DNA of 64,000 nucleotides, from the NCBI GenBank assembly GCA_027575765.1, contig JANBPT010000128.1:1-64000 (forward strand), written 5' to 3'. The stretch's first letter is position 1; every line of letters begins with the position of its first letter. Positions 43,625-54,600 of the stretch are shown here, one piece after another. This DNA is from Tieghemiomyces parasiticus. Its lineage: Eukaryota; Kickxellomycota; Dimargaritomycetes; Dimargaritales; Dimargaritaceae. The translations under genes were made by a program, and so were the position numbers. The notes below the pieces were generated by a model. That model worked only from the letters and a program-made list of their open reading frames with translations. It ran no database searches and was not told where the DNA came from.

Positions 43625-45127
43625 ATGAGCGTCCTCATTGAAACCACGCTGGGCGACCTGGTCATAGACCTACACCTGGCTGAATGCCCCCGAACTAGTC
43701 TCAACTTCCTCAAGCTGTGTAAAGTCAAGTACTATAACTTTGCGCCTTTCCACCACGTCCAAAAGAACTTTGTCATTCAGACCGGCGACCCGACGGGGGC
43801 CGGAAACGGCGGTGAGTCAGTGTGGGGGCTCATTCGGGGCTCCGCAAATCGTTATTTCCCCGCCGAGGTTCATCCGCGACTCAAGCATCGGGCAGTGGGG
43901 ACAGTGTCGATGGCCCTGGCAGCGAAACCTGGGGAAGACGTGACGGTGGCTGATATCGACTGGTCCCTGACTACCGGTCCGCGAGGGGGCGGTGGCGAAG
44001 ATCGACTCCATGGCGGTCCACCCTGCGGTAGTCAATTCTTCATCACCACAGGACCTGATCTTACGTACCTGGATGGCAAGTACGCCGTGTTTGGTCAGGT
44101 TGTGGAAGGCCTCGATGTACTGGAACAGATCAATAACGCGCCGTGTGACGCCGAGGGCCGGCCTTTTCGCGACCTGCGGATCCTACACACCATCGTCTTG
44201 GACGACCCCTACCCAGACCCGCCGGGATTGCCCATGCCCGACCGATCGCCGTTGCCCACCGCACGGCAGCTGGCTTCCATGCGACTACTCGATAGTGACC
44301 TCCGCGAGGAAGGTACCCCAGGCTACGACGATGGCGCTGCCGCTGATAAGGCTTGCCGAGAGGCCGAAGCCACACGGATGCGCCAGGCTAGGGAGGCTGA
44401 AGCCCAGGCGCTGACCCTGGAAATGATTGGAGATCTCCCGTTCGCCGAGATCCGGCCGCCGGAAAATGTGCTATTTGTCTGCAAACTAAACCCGGTTACC
44501 ACGGACGAGGATCTGGAACTAATCTTCTCGCGATTCGGCCAAATTATCAGCTGTCAGGTCATCCGCGACCGTAAGACTAACGATTCACTCGGGTACGCCT
44601 TTATCGAGTTTGCTGAGCGGGCAGACTGCGAACGCGCCTATTTTAAAATGGATAGCGTGCTCATTGACGACCGCCGAATCCGCGTCGATTTCTCGCAGTC
44701 CGTGTCTAAGCTGCACGGACAATGGGTGGATGGCCAGGTGCGCCAAGCTGGGCGACGCGGAGGCGGTCATCAGGGCCTGCGGAGTAAGTTGTCCTCGTCG
44801 CGCAGTCGGGATGCTTTATCACCGCAACGGTCGGCGCGGAGTCCTAGCCCCGGGTCTCGTCGTCATCGAGCCAGCCGTCGTCCATCCTCCCGGCCACTAT
44901 CCCGTTCACGCTCTCCGGGTCGCTCACGCCGCATTGAGAGGCAATCAGACCGCGCCCGGAACCGTGACGGTAGATTTGACCGCCGGGGTAGCCCCCGAAG
45001 TCGCCAGGATGGCTCGCGGGAACGCTACCCGGTTCCTAGGGACCGGCGTGACCAGCGTTCGCCGAGTCGGGAGCGGTACCATCGTAGCCCTGATCATCGG
45101 CAGGACCGCAGGCGAGACCGGCGGTAA
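43625..45127 (+). CDS. PPIL4: Cyclophilin with RRM, PPIL4/Cyp6-like spliceosomal protein
   Basis: Single exon, 500 residues from ATG 43625. The N-terminal cyclophilin domain (1 to about 195) begins [17 protein letters not shown] and has [11 protein letters not shown]. The catalytic FHR arginine of active cyclophilins is replaced (FHHVQ), as in PPIL4 homologues, so isomerase activity is doubtful. A Gly/charge-rich insert of about 28 residues lies between TVSMALA and [10 protein letters not shown]. The RRM (about 278-355) starts [21 protein letters not shown], nearly identical to the human protein as I remember it. The C-terminus is RS/RD-rich ([23 protein letters not shown]), typical of splicing factors. 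Homologues associate with the spliceosome. A second cyclophilin gene follows in tandem. Confidence 0.92.
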   Translation: MSVLIETTLGDLVIDLHLAECPRTSLNFLKLCKVKYYNFAPFHHVQKNFVIQTGDPTGAGNGGESVWGLIRGSANRYFPAEVHPRLKHRAVGTVSMALAAKPGEDVTVADIDWSLTTGPRGGGGEDRLHGGPPCGSQFFITTGPDLTYLDGKYAVFGQVVEGLDVLEQINNAPCDAEGRPFRDLRILHTIVLDDPYPDPPGLPMPDRSPLPTARQLASMRLLDSDLREEGTPGYDDGAAADKACREAEATRMRQAREAEAQALTLEMIGDLPFAEIRPPENVLFVCKLNPVTTDEDLELIFSRFGQIISCQVIRDRKTNDSLGYAFIEFAERADCERAYFKMDSVLIDDRRIRVDFSQSVSKLHGQWVDGQVRQAGRRGGGHQGLRSKLSSSRSRDALSPQRSARSPSPGSRRHRASRRPSSRPLSRSRSPGRSRRIERQSDRARNRDGRFDRRGSPRSRQDGSRERYPVPRDRRDQRSPSRERYHRSPDHRQDRRRDRR

Positions 45128-45576
45128 TTAGATCGTTGGGGAGGTAGCGTCCCCTTCATATTAAAGCCTGGCCAATTGTTAAATTTTTGAAGTATGTGAA
45201 TAAAGTGTTTGCTGTGGAGATAGGCGGGAGTGTAAGCTAAGTTGCAAAACATTACCCTCTCTCTCCTTGTTTCCCATAGGTGAACGAGAGTCGACCACAT
45301 TGTTGCTGGACAACACAGCACAGTACGGCGCGCATTACTAACAGGCCCAGTTAGCCAACACGTAAAGCGTAGATCCGTGCCGCCGCCTCTCGGTACATCG
45401 TTACTCCGCCACTAGCAAGGAAGCAGCGCTGATTCGACCTGGCTACCCACATCAGCCTCCCTGCGACTATTCCAGCATTTCACATTATTGGTCCATCTAT
45501 ACGTTTTCTTCTCGTCTCACTACTGCTGACCTACGAGTACCCAGTTCTCTTGCCGACATCCCCATCCTGATTCCTA
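45128..45576. other. Intergenic region between the two cyclophilin genes
   Basis: 449 bp. An AATAAAG at about 45199 is a likely polyadenylation signal for the upstream gene, and a C/T-rich leader precedes ATG 45577. No gene is seen. Confidence 0.45.
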
Positions 45577-47508
45577 ATGGCCAGCGACGACGAAACCTCC
45601 AAGCGGGCCGCCGCCTCTCCACTGCCGGCCACCTCGGACAGCGACAGTGACGACGGCATGGTCGGGCCCCTGCCCCCGCCGGCCGATGCGCCACCGGCAA
45701 AGAAGCGTCGCGTCTTGCCGCATGAGCGCCTGTACCTCGCAACCCTGCCCTCGGCCGACATGTACGAACGCAGCTACATGCACCGGGACATCCTAAACTA
45801 CACGACGGTGTCGAACACGGGCTTTATCATGACCACGTCGGTGGACGGCCACCTCAAGTTCTGGAAGAAGACGGAGGATGGGATCGAGTTTGTCAAGCAC
45901 TACCGTGCCCACCTCGAAGCGGTGGCAGGCGTGTCCCTCTCGGCAGACGGTCTGCTATTCGCTACGGTATCCAGCGATCGTACTTTGAAAGTGTACGATG
46001 TGGTCAATTTCGACATGATCAACGTTATTTCCTTGGACTACGTTCCAGGTTGCGTGTGCTGGCTGCACCGCCGCGGCCAGGCTCGGGCAATGCTGGCCTG
46101 CGCAGACCGAGACACCGCCGCGATTCACCTCTACGATGGCCGGGGTGACGGCCGAGCTCTGCACAGCCTGGCGCGACTTCACCACCAGCCTGTGGTCCTG
46201 ATGGCCTACAACCCGGTTTACCACGGGGTGGTGTCGGTAGATGCGACCGGTATGTGCGAGTACTGGTGCCCTGAGGAACCCTTCGAGCTACCTGAGGGCC
46301 TGGATTTCACCTACAAGGCCGAAACGGACTTGTTTGAGTTTCGCAAAGCCAAAAGCGTACCTGTCTCTCTCACTTTCTCCCCGGACTACTCTCAGTTCGT
46401 TACCCTCAATGTGGACGACCGCCAGGTGCGCGTGTTTCGCTATACCACGGGCAAGCTCGTGCGCAAGTACGACGAGTCACTAGCCACCATCAGTGATATG
46501 CAACAAGCCGGGACGAGCGTGGCCAAGCTAGACGCCATGGAGTTTGGCCGCCGACTGGCGCTTGACCGTGAACTCAACACGGCGGCCCAGGCCCGGACCA
46601 TGAGCGCCACGTTTGACGCCAGCGGCAACTTTATACTGTACCCTACCCTCCTGGGTATCAAAGTGGTCAACCTGGTCACGAATCGAGTGGTCCAGCTGCT
46701 GGGCCAGTCCGAGCCCCATCGGTTCCTGAACCTGGCCCTGTATCAGAGTGGCCCAGCCCACCGTGGGACCACCGGACTGGCGGCCGCCACCTCCAACAAC
46801 CCGCTTTTCAAGGGTAACCAGGATGGCTGTGGCGGTGGGGTGGGGGAGCCCACGCTGTTCGCCACAGCTTACCGGCGGAATCGCTTTTACCTGTTCACCC
46901 GCCACGATCCGCACACCCGCGGCGAGGACCAAAGTGGCGACCGTGATGTGTTTAACGAGAAGCCCTCGCGAGAAGAACAGACGTTGGCCCTTGAGAAAGC
47001 GCATCCCTCGGCGGCGGCGGCCACTGCTGGTGGTGGCAACGAGACTACAGCTGTGCTGCACACTACCCTGGGCGATATCCACCTCAAACTGTTCCCGGAG
47101 CATGCGCCCAAATCGGTGGAAAACTTCACCACGCACGCACGGGACGGCTATTATAACCGTGTGCTATTCCATCGGATCATCAAAGGGTTTATGCTCCAGA
47201 CTGGTGACCCCCTGGGTGATGGGACCGGTGGCGAATCGATTTGGGGGGGTGATTTCGAAGACGAGTTCCACCGCGACCTCCGCCACGACCGGGCCTACAC
47301 CCTCAGCATGGCCAACGCTGGCCCTAATACCAATGGATCCCAGTTCTTCATTACGGTGGTGCCCACGCCCTGGCTCGATAATAAGCATACCGTGTTTGGC
47401 CGCGTGACGGCCGGTATGGACGTTGTGCATGCCATCGAAAACGTTAAGGTCGACAAACAGGACAGGCCGTACGATGATATCCGCATTATGAGCATCACCA
47501 TCCGATGA
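45577..47508 (+). CDS. PPWD1: WD40-repeat cyclophilin, PPWD1-like spliceosomal peptidyl-prolyl isomerase
   Basis: Single exon, 643 residues. After an acidic Ser/Asp-rich start with a basic [17 protein letters not shown] block come WD40 blades (about 60-400): [58 protein letters not shown] strands. The C-terminal cyclophilin (about 490-643) has an intact active site: [46 protein letters not shown]1 is a C-complex spliceosome component, and its isomerase domain is expected to act on proline bonds of splicing proteins. Length equals the human protein closely. The gene converges on IPI1 with 167 bp between stops, and its 3' flank has AATAAAAAATAATAA. Confidence 0.94.
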   Translation: MASDDETSKRAAASPLPATSDSDSDDGMVGPLPPPADAPPAKKRRVLPHERLYLATLPSADMYERSYMHRDILNYTTVSNTGFIMTTSVDGHLKFWKKTEDGIEFVKHYRAHLEAVAGVSLSADGLLFATVSSDRTLKVYDVVNFDMINVISLDYVPGCVCWLHRRGQARAMLACADRDTAAIHLYDGRGDGRALHSLARLHHQPVVLMAYNPVYHGVVSVDATGMCEYWCPEEPFELPEGLDFTYKAETDLFEFRKAKSVPVSLTFSPDYSQFVTLNVDDRQVRVFRYTTGKLVRKYDESLATISDMQQAGTSVAKLDAMEFGRRLALDRELNTAAQARTMSATFDASGNFILYPTLLGIKVVNLVTNRVVQLLGQSEPHRFLNLALYQSGPAHRGTTGLAAATSNNPLFKGNQDGCGGGVGEPTLFATAYRRNRFYLFTRHDPHTRGEDQSGDRDVFNEKPSREEQTLALEKAHPSAAAATAGGGNETTAVLHTTLGDIHLKLFPEHAPKSVENFTTHARDGYYNRVLFHRIIKGFMLQTGDPLGDGTGGESIWGGDFEDEFHRDLRHDRAYTLSMANAGPNTNGSQFFITVVPTPWLDNKHTVFGRVTAGMDVVHAIENVKVDKQDRPYDDIRIMSITIR

Positions 47509-47675
47509 GGATAGGGTGGTGGTGGATAGTAACCAAAATAAAAAATAATAATAATGTGACAAAGCGGGCTACAGTCTTGGTTTTACTATAGTTCAGTACC
47601 AAGGTTCGAATTGCGATGAAACTCAAAGTCATAGAGCGTACGAGTCATTTCCGCAAACTAGGCGGGTCGACATTG

Positions 47676-50600
47676 CTAGGTCTCGCCAGTCAACGTCAGC
47701 ATGTCCCGGGTGTAGTCAGCCACATCCTGGTCGATAGAGTTGGCTTTGTCTGAGGTCAGAAGGTGGAATGCAGCAAAGAAAAATGTCCAAACGTTAGAAC
47801 CGGTGTTCGCTATATGTTACCCCGTAGCGGATTAGACCCCCTACCACCATGATTCAAACCGAGCAGCTGGCCACTCAGCGGCTCAGAACGCCGTTACATC
47901 TAACGGTCCTTACCTCTCAGACATAGGGCCAGGGCGTCCCTTAGCCGCGCCTCAGGTTCCGGGCAGTAGTACATTAACTCAATGGTCAGCTTCTGCACGG
48001 CGGCTGGTAGATTGACAAAGGGGCCAAACATATTGCCCTTGCCGGGGATCTGGGCGCACAGGAAGGGTACCAGCGTGAGTTGCAGACGTGAGGGAAATGG
48101 TGCGCTGAAAAGGCGGGCCTGGCGTTTGAACACCAGGGCTAGCAACTTGAGGATGAGGGCCGAAGTCCGGGGCCGTTCGGTGCGGAGTTCCCAAAGCAGA
48201 CGAGGTAGCGAGAGCAGCCACTGTTCGGTGGCGGGCCAGAGTTCGGCATCAGTATCAAGCGACGCCATGACGGGGGTACGTGGCCACGTTAGCATCTCAG
48301 CCACGCGGGCAAGGTACCCCAGCGCCAACGCCTTGGCACGGGAATGGGTGCCTTGGGCCTGGTAGTACTTGTAGAGGGCGCGGTGGAGGTAGGCGCAGTC
48401 GGTCGGATTCAGGCTCGTGTGGAGGATCCAGACGGCCGGAAGGACTGCGGCAAAGGTATCAGCCTCAAAGTACACATCCGATTGGGTGAGCATTGGGTAA
48501 TTGGCCGTTCCCGCGTCACCGGTTGCTGACTGTATCCGGTTCCGCACGCGCGACGGTTTCCTGGTCTGCGTAGCCGTCTCTGGGAGCGGGAGTCCAAGGA
48601 AAGTTTGAATGTAACGAAGAATATCGGCCTTCCACCGGTCTAGCTGCGCGTGTAAACCGGTGACCTCGGGAGTTAGGCCGTCCGGGCCATTCTCAGCTGA
48701 CTGGGCAGCCTTCAGAAACAGGGCCACCAATTCGCACATAGCCGAGTTCATGTCCTGGAGGATTCGCTCGGCCTAATGGGTAAGTACGGCAGGGGTGGGA
48801 GAAGGCGGGCGCTTGTGTATTAAGCAGTGACCCGACCATAATACCAAAGGTACATTCTGTTGTGGACTGGCACATGATTGCTAGGTGACGGGGAGCGGAG
48901 CTTACCTTGGTATCTTGGATCCTGATGAACTCGCGGCCGAAGGGGAAGTACACCATCATCAACTTGAGCAGCTGAAGCAGTTCGTTACTGGGAGCGATCT
49001 AGTTGGTGGGAGGTAGCGTGTGACGGATAGGGCATAGTTGGTTAGGCAAGTGGAGTCTTTCTGAATCCAAGCGGATTTTCAGTAAGAGCATAGCAGTTCA
49101 GATAGCAGTAGAAGCTAATAGGCTAGTTGTCAGGCCGATGAAGTGGTTACCTACCTGGACCAGTTTGACCTGGTCGTCGCTTCTCCAGAGTACACGCATA
49201 ATTTGGACTACAAGGTGGAGTACCGCCAGTTCGGAGCTGGTGGCGGATGGGCTCCTCCCATTGAACACATCCGGGCAGGCCTCAAGCCACACAGCGCGCA
49301 GGAAGGGGAAGATTTCAACGAGCACCTGAGAGGCATAAAGTGTCAGGTAGGTACAGTGGTAGAAAATTGAAAGTGGTAAGATTACGGTCGCGACGTTCGG
49401 GACCCCCGGTGTTATCAAAGTGACGCTCATTAAAACCACGCTTGGCAGCTCACACCGATGGTTATCTGGACCCTATATTGCCAGCCGAACCAATGGCGAA
49501 TTACGTTTCTCACCTTATGACTATCACTTGTTCCGCCGACAGCCTCGCCGTTTTCACCAGCAGCGTCTCGAGCGCCCGCGTTGTCGCCCGTCGTATCTCC
49601 GGTCAATGACTCGCCAAAGAGATTAAGGTGGGAAAACAGCCCACCACTATCGGCCCCCAGCAGGGCCGCAGGGTTCCGGTACGGGGTGGGGATGACCCAG
49701 TGCCCATTACGGGCCTCCTGGTACGTGGTGCGGCGGGCGTGTTGCGCCGTAGCCCCGGAGAAAATGCTGCGGCGCTGCCACTCGGGTTCAAAAAACCAGT
49801 AGTCCTCCTCGGCGACATCGGTATCGCCACTATCACCTCCCACTGTGACCCCGGACACCGCCCGTAGAAAGGCTAGTAGACTGCTCATGACCTCGATCCG
49901 TACATTCTGCGACCAGTTTTGAGTCCGGGAGTTCACATTTTTGGTAACTCCACCCGTTGCACCAGCCTTACCGCGGGTCTCGAGGCGGAGCATGTCCAAA
50001 TAAATGGGCAGGAGCTTTGTTGTAGGAGAGAGGGAGGAGGGGCATGCCGTGGGGGCGGTAGCAGTGAGTGATTAGGTTGGACATTGTAACAATAACGTTA
50101 ATGTAGGTCTTAAGAACCCGACTAAAGAACGAGCACTGTCATCCTCGCTGATGGGGAGAGAAGCCTCGCAAGGGTGGGCATGGATTCTGATGGCCACTTA
50201 CCTTGTGACGATGCCGGGCCATGTACCCTGGTAGGAGCTCCACCCATGTGTTCAGAAGCCGGAGGCCGTCAATGCGAATATCTTCGTCAATGTGGGTCAT
50301 GGCCGAGCAGACGTAGGCCAGGATAGTGGGATAGAAGGCAGCCATCTTGGACTCAGGAACGTGGCGCAGGTGGTCATGGCACAATCGACGCACGGCCTTA
50401 CGGATGACCGGTTCCTGTGGGAGGGAGTTAAGAGAAAGTAGCGCAGGGTCAGGTCGGTTAGCGATGGGTCGCCTCGGTCGATTTTTACTGCGGCTTGGTG
50501 ATAATCTGACCGTCATCCTGGGGGGCAAATATAGTACTTACATCGTCCACGAATAGCCGTGCCAAACTGTTTACTACTGTACCGACATTCTCAACGAGGA

Positions 50601-51203
50601 CGTGCGGGTGAGTCGTCAGCAAGTCGGCCAACCCTTTAAGGGCGTCGCGTCGGACGACCCCGCTGTAGTGCTTGAGCTGCGGAATTAAGTCCGTAAGTGA
50701 GAGATTGCGAGAATTGGTGGCCTGACCCCCGAGGGACTCGGTGTGCAAGTTTTGTTTCGTGAGGACGATGGCTAGCGAGAGTGGTAGGGTAGGACGGGTT
50801 TGGATCGGGTTGCGATTATGTACGGTTTGGTGTCGGTTAGTGATGTTCGTTATTATGGGCGTCGTTTCGAAGAAGCAGTTACTATTTTGAAGCAATGTCT
50901 GATATGTCCTTGGCTGGTTACCTACACTGTGACTTAAATGAAGTGTCGGTGTGGTTCTCAGCCGGTGCCTTCTTCTTGCCCAACTTCAACTTGACTTTCT
51001 GTTCGTAGGTAAGTGCGTGGCGGGTATTGAGGTGTAACGTGGTAGTGGTTAGTCCGGGGAGCCATGGTATATGCGTCATGTTGCACAGTTGGGCGACTGC
51101 CAGGCGTCATGGCCGGCGGTTGCAAGGTCAATGAGCTTAAGGCCCGAGGACTTGCCTGGAAGTCTTGGGCCTTGATCTTCTTTTTGCGGGTACTCTTAGG
51201 CAT
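47676..51203 (-). CDS. IPI1: Pre-rRNA processing protein Ipi1/TEX10 (Rix1 complex), nine exons
   Basis: Ipi1/TEX10 is a HEAT-repeat subunit of the Rix1 complex, which guides pre-60S maturation (ITS2 removal, Rea1 recruitment). Exons, 5' to 3': 51203-51156, 50998-50926, 50771-50542, 50414-50202, 50014-49514, 49325-49155, 48998-48906, 48772-47914, 47749-47676; every phase agrees, giving 753 residues. The first exons give MPKSTRKKKIKAQDFQ then KVKLKLGKKKAPAENHTDTSF, the Ipi1 signature, then IVLTKQNL and LSLTDLIPQLKHYSGVVRRDAL. IDEDIRIDGLRLLNTW marks the conserved HEAT region. Intron 1 begins with GC (CAG/GCAAGT), a GC-AG intron. At 753 residues it is closer to animal TEX10 than to the roughly 330-residue yeast Ipi1. 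The small exons make it invisible as one frame. Confidence 0.9.
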
Positions 51204-51642
51204 GTTGGCTACGGTGGTTTGCGCGGTTGAGAAGTAAATGTATTTAGATAAAAGGGACCCGAGTAAGGTATCTAGGGAGGGTGTCGTACCACATCGTAGA
51301 GGGAGGCCGATGCGGTCGATTCGCCTGGGTCTCATTCCAATACTGGAACCAGCGTTTCCAACTTGAAACAGCATTAAGCTAAAAAAAAAACACCACTCAC
51401 GTGGTCTGTGGCGCGACAGGGACTACACATTCTCCTGTACCCTCTGGACTCGCCAGCTTTCCTCAGTCTCAGTCATAGGCGGCTGGATTCGTGTCGCCAG
51501 ACCTTAAGCGCATTTGCCTCCGCATTCCTCTATTATCGACCTAGACCGTATCTCTTCTGCATGCGCCTTGGCCAAGTCACGTTGATTCGTCTAGTATCCT
51601 CAGGTCGCCACCTCCCACCGCTCGAACGCCGTTCTCCTCTGC
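51204..51642. promoter_or_regulatory. Divergent intergenic region IPI1 / large PPR-like gene
   Basis: 439 bp between start codons of a nuclear ribosome-assembly gene and a probable mitochondrial RNA-binding gene. An A10 run lies near 51381. A CACGTG E-box (CTCACGTGGT) occurs near 51398-51403. No TATA box stands out. Confidence 0.45.
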
Positions 51643-54600
51643 ATGCCCCTCGGAGCCCTGCAATGTAGCCTGGGACCCGGTGGCCACCGAAGCCGGACGC
51701 TGGCCCGGGTCCGGACAATGGTCATCTGGTCGCGGTACCAGCCCGCTTTTGACACAGGTCAGCACCGTCACCTCTCATGGCTATTGCTCATGCGGCCCAC
51801 CGCAGTCCAGTTGAACGGGCCCCGCCGGCGCTCCCTACGCGGCCTGACGGGCCGGCCCCTTGTACGGTCCGCAACGGGCCCCGCAGCGCTCGGTTCGAAC
51901 GAACCGGTACAGCCGCCAATAACCCCAAACACAGCCATACCTGTGGCCGGCCCAGTCCCACCCGAGGTCATGGCCCTCCGGGACCTTATTAACCTCCCCG
52001 CGCGGCCACCGCTTCCGCAACTTATGGACGCCGTCGACGCAGTTGTGGCCCGCACTCAGCTCAGTTGGCTGCGTCTTACCGAATTCCGTGTCCTTATAGG
52101 ATTCCTGATCGCCGACGACACTCGCGCAGGCCAGCCTATGGTCCACCGCACGGGGGTGCGTCGCCACGCTTTCAACCGGCAGGACGTGTTCCAGGCCTTT
52201 GAAGCCCACCCACACTTACCAAGGATGGTGGAGCAGGTCTGCGACGCCTGGCTCGGCACCGTCATGCAACAGATTCGGCGGGAGGTGACCCTGCAGCCGC
52301 TACCACCGGCCGATCCAGCTGATTCGACCCTGACCCCACACTTCACCTACGCGGACCACCAGCGACTCATCGTTTGCTATGCCTGGGTGGGCCGTCCGGC
52401 CAAGGCCTGGATGGTCATACGCGGGGTCCCTGTGGACCGTTTGCTGGCCCCGACGACCGTGCGACCAAGTCGCCACCTGGCCACCCTGCTTAACTGCTAT
52501 GCCCGTACAGTGAACGTGGCGCAAGGAAAGCAGACCTGGCAGTACTTTATGGACCTGCCCTTCGAACGGACCCCGGCTGTGTACAGCACTTACATTAAAC
52601 TCCTTCTCAAGGCGCAGGACTTCACCGCAGCCCAGGCTATTTTCAAACAGGCCGGGACCGACCAAGTGGCACTGTCCACCGTCTCGTGTCTCGAGATTCT
52701 ACACCATCTCGCCGCCGACCGCGACCGACTCCAGGCCCACTCGGCTTTTGCTCGTAGCATCATGACCACAATTTTGGGCGACCGACAGCACTTCCTCCGA
52801 GCCTTCGATTTGAACAACCTCATCCGGCTGGCGGCCAACCTAAAGGACGAGGACCTTGTCTGCCAGTTTTATGACCACGTCTTCCTTGGTCGGCGGTACC
52901 GGATTAGCGACGAAACCTACTCGGCCTTCATCTTCGCCTTTCACCACTGCGGCCGCCCCCTGCTCATCCGCGACCTGATCGATCGCGCCCGGCGCTGGTT
53001 TCACGACGACCTCCCTCGGCGACTTACCGTGACCCTGATCCGTGGCTACGCTCATCTCAAGGACTATGACGGCGTTATGATGCTCTACCAGCGGCTGAAC
53101 GCCGCCACCGATGTGGCCCAACTCAGCTCCGGGGACGCCCGGTCGTTGCAGATGTCCCTAGTGGCGGCTGGTCGGCCCCTGGAGGCCACAGCCATTTATG
53201 CACGCACGGCCGTCGATCCCGCCGACCCAGGGGCCGAGGCCATGCATGAGAATATGATCGAGCAGGCGACGCGCCAACCCGATCGGGCGCTGGTGGCCCA
53301 CATTCGCCAGGTCATCGCCCGTATGGCCGGTCCGTCAGGTGCCCGACTGCACGCCTCCCTGACCCGCGCCTGCGGAGCCGTTGGGGACCAGGCTGGTGTC
53401 CAAGCCATCAACCGGCGGCTCCTTGACGACCGCCACAGTCTGGCCGCCCTGGATTGTCACGATGTGGTGCACTGGGTTACGGGTAACCTGAAAGTGGGTA
53501 ATTACGCCACTGCCATCGACATTTACCGCGCTGTGAGGAGAGATCCTACGCGCCTCGGCTCCGTACTCTACAGCGTGCTCGTCCAGGCCTGCACCGAGCG
53601 GCACGATCAAGTCACTCTCCGTTTACTCTACGGAGACTTGCAGCGGCCGGCCATGGTCGGGTCCAGTGGCCCGGCAGAGCCACTCTGGAGCCCACCCCTG
53701 CTAGTGGACGTGATCGAGGCGTTTCTCCGCGATAAGGACTTTGTCCAGGCCGACTTATTACTCAATCGCATTCTTACCGACTCCGCCGACGCCGGTGACG
53801 GGGTCGACCAGGTGCTACGGCAGGCTTTTACCCTCGCCGATTACAACCGTCTACTCAGCATCCTAGGCCCTCACAACCGTACCGAGAACGCCTGGCAACT
53901 CTTCCGGGCCATGCTGGACACCCACATCGTGCCGAACGAGGCGACCTACATTGAACTGTGCCGGGCGCTCGCCCATCACCCGAACGAAGTGGCCCGGCTG
54001 CACATCGTGGTCCGCAGCGCCCTGGACCTCCTGACTCCGACCACCCGCCTTACCTTCTGCGTGACTTTGTTCATCAGCCTGGCCTACCTACGCAACTTTG
54101 AAACGCTGAGCATGGTCCTAGACCACATCATTACCCACGCCGCCCCTGGCCTGCCCATGGCTGAACCCGAACGCAAACTCGAGACTTGTGTTAACCTGTT
54201 TGAGGCCCTGTGGATCATTAACGATCCCTGGCTCGCCCCGCTGCTCCGCCAATCACAGTACTCGGCGGCGCAGGGGTCGGAGGAAGACCTGCTGGAAGAG
54301 TTGGATGAAGCGGATGATGTTATGTTGACCGAGAAGAATTCCGGTGTAGACAGCCAAGCAGCGGGCTCAGCGACGCCCACTAGGGCGGGGGTACCGGCCG
54401 CCCACCGCAATAAAAAGGCCATCATGGACCTAGGTTCCCGAGACGCCACCTTGGAGCAACCTGAAGCGGTGCAGAGCACCCTCCTCTACAGCGCCCTGCT
54501 GCAGGGGTTCGGGATCCTGCCGTACACGCGCGACGGCACGGGTGTTCCCCTTCCCATCCCAGTCCTCGTTGAGCTACAGGACCTGACTCGCACGGGCGAA

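Noticed and set aside
47590..47620. GGTTCGAA sequence resembling a tRNA B box
   Set aside because: No flanking T-stem pairing or A box at the right distance. Only the tRNA-Gly at 30228-30298 folds properly.
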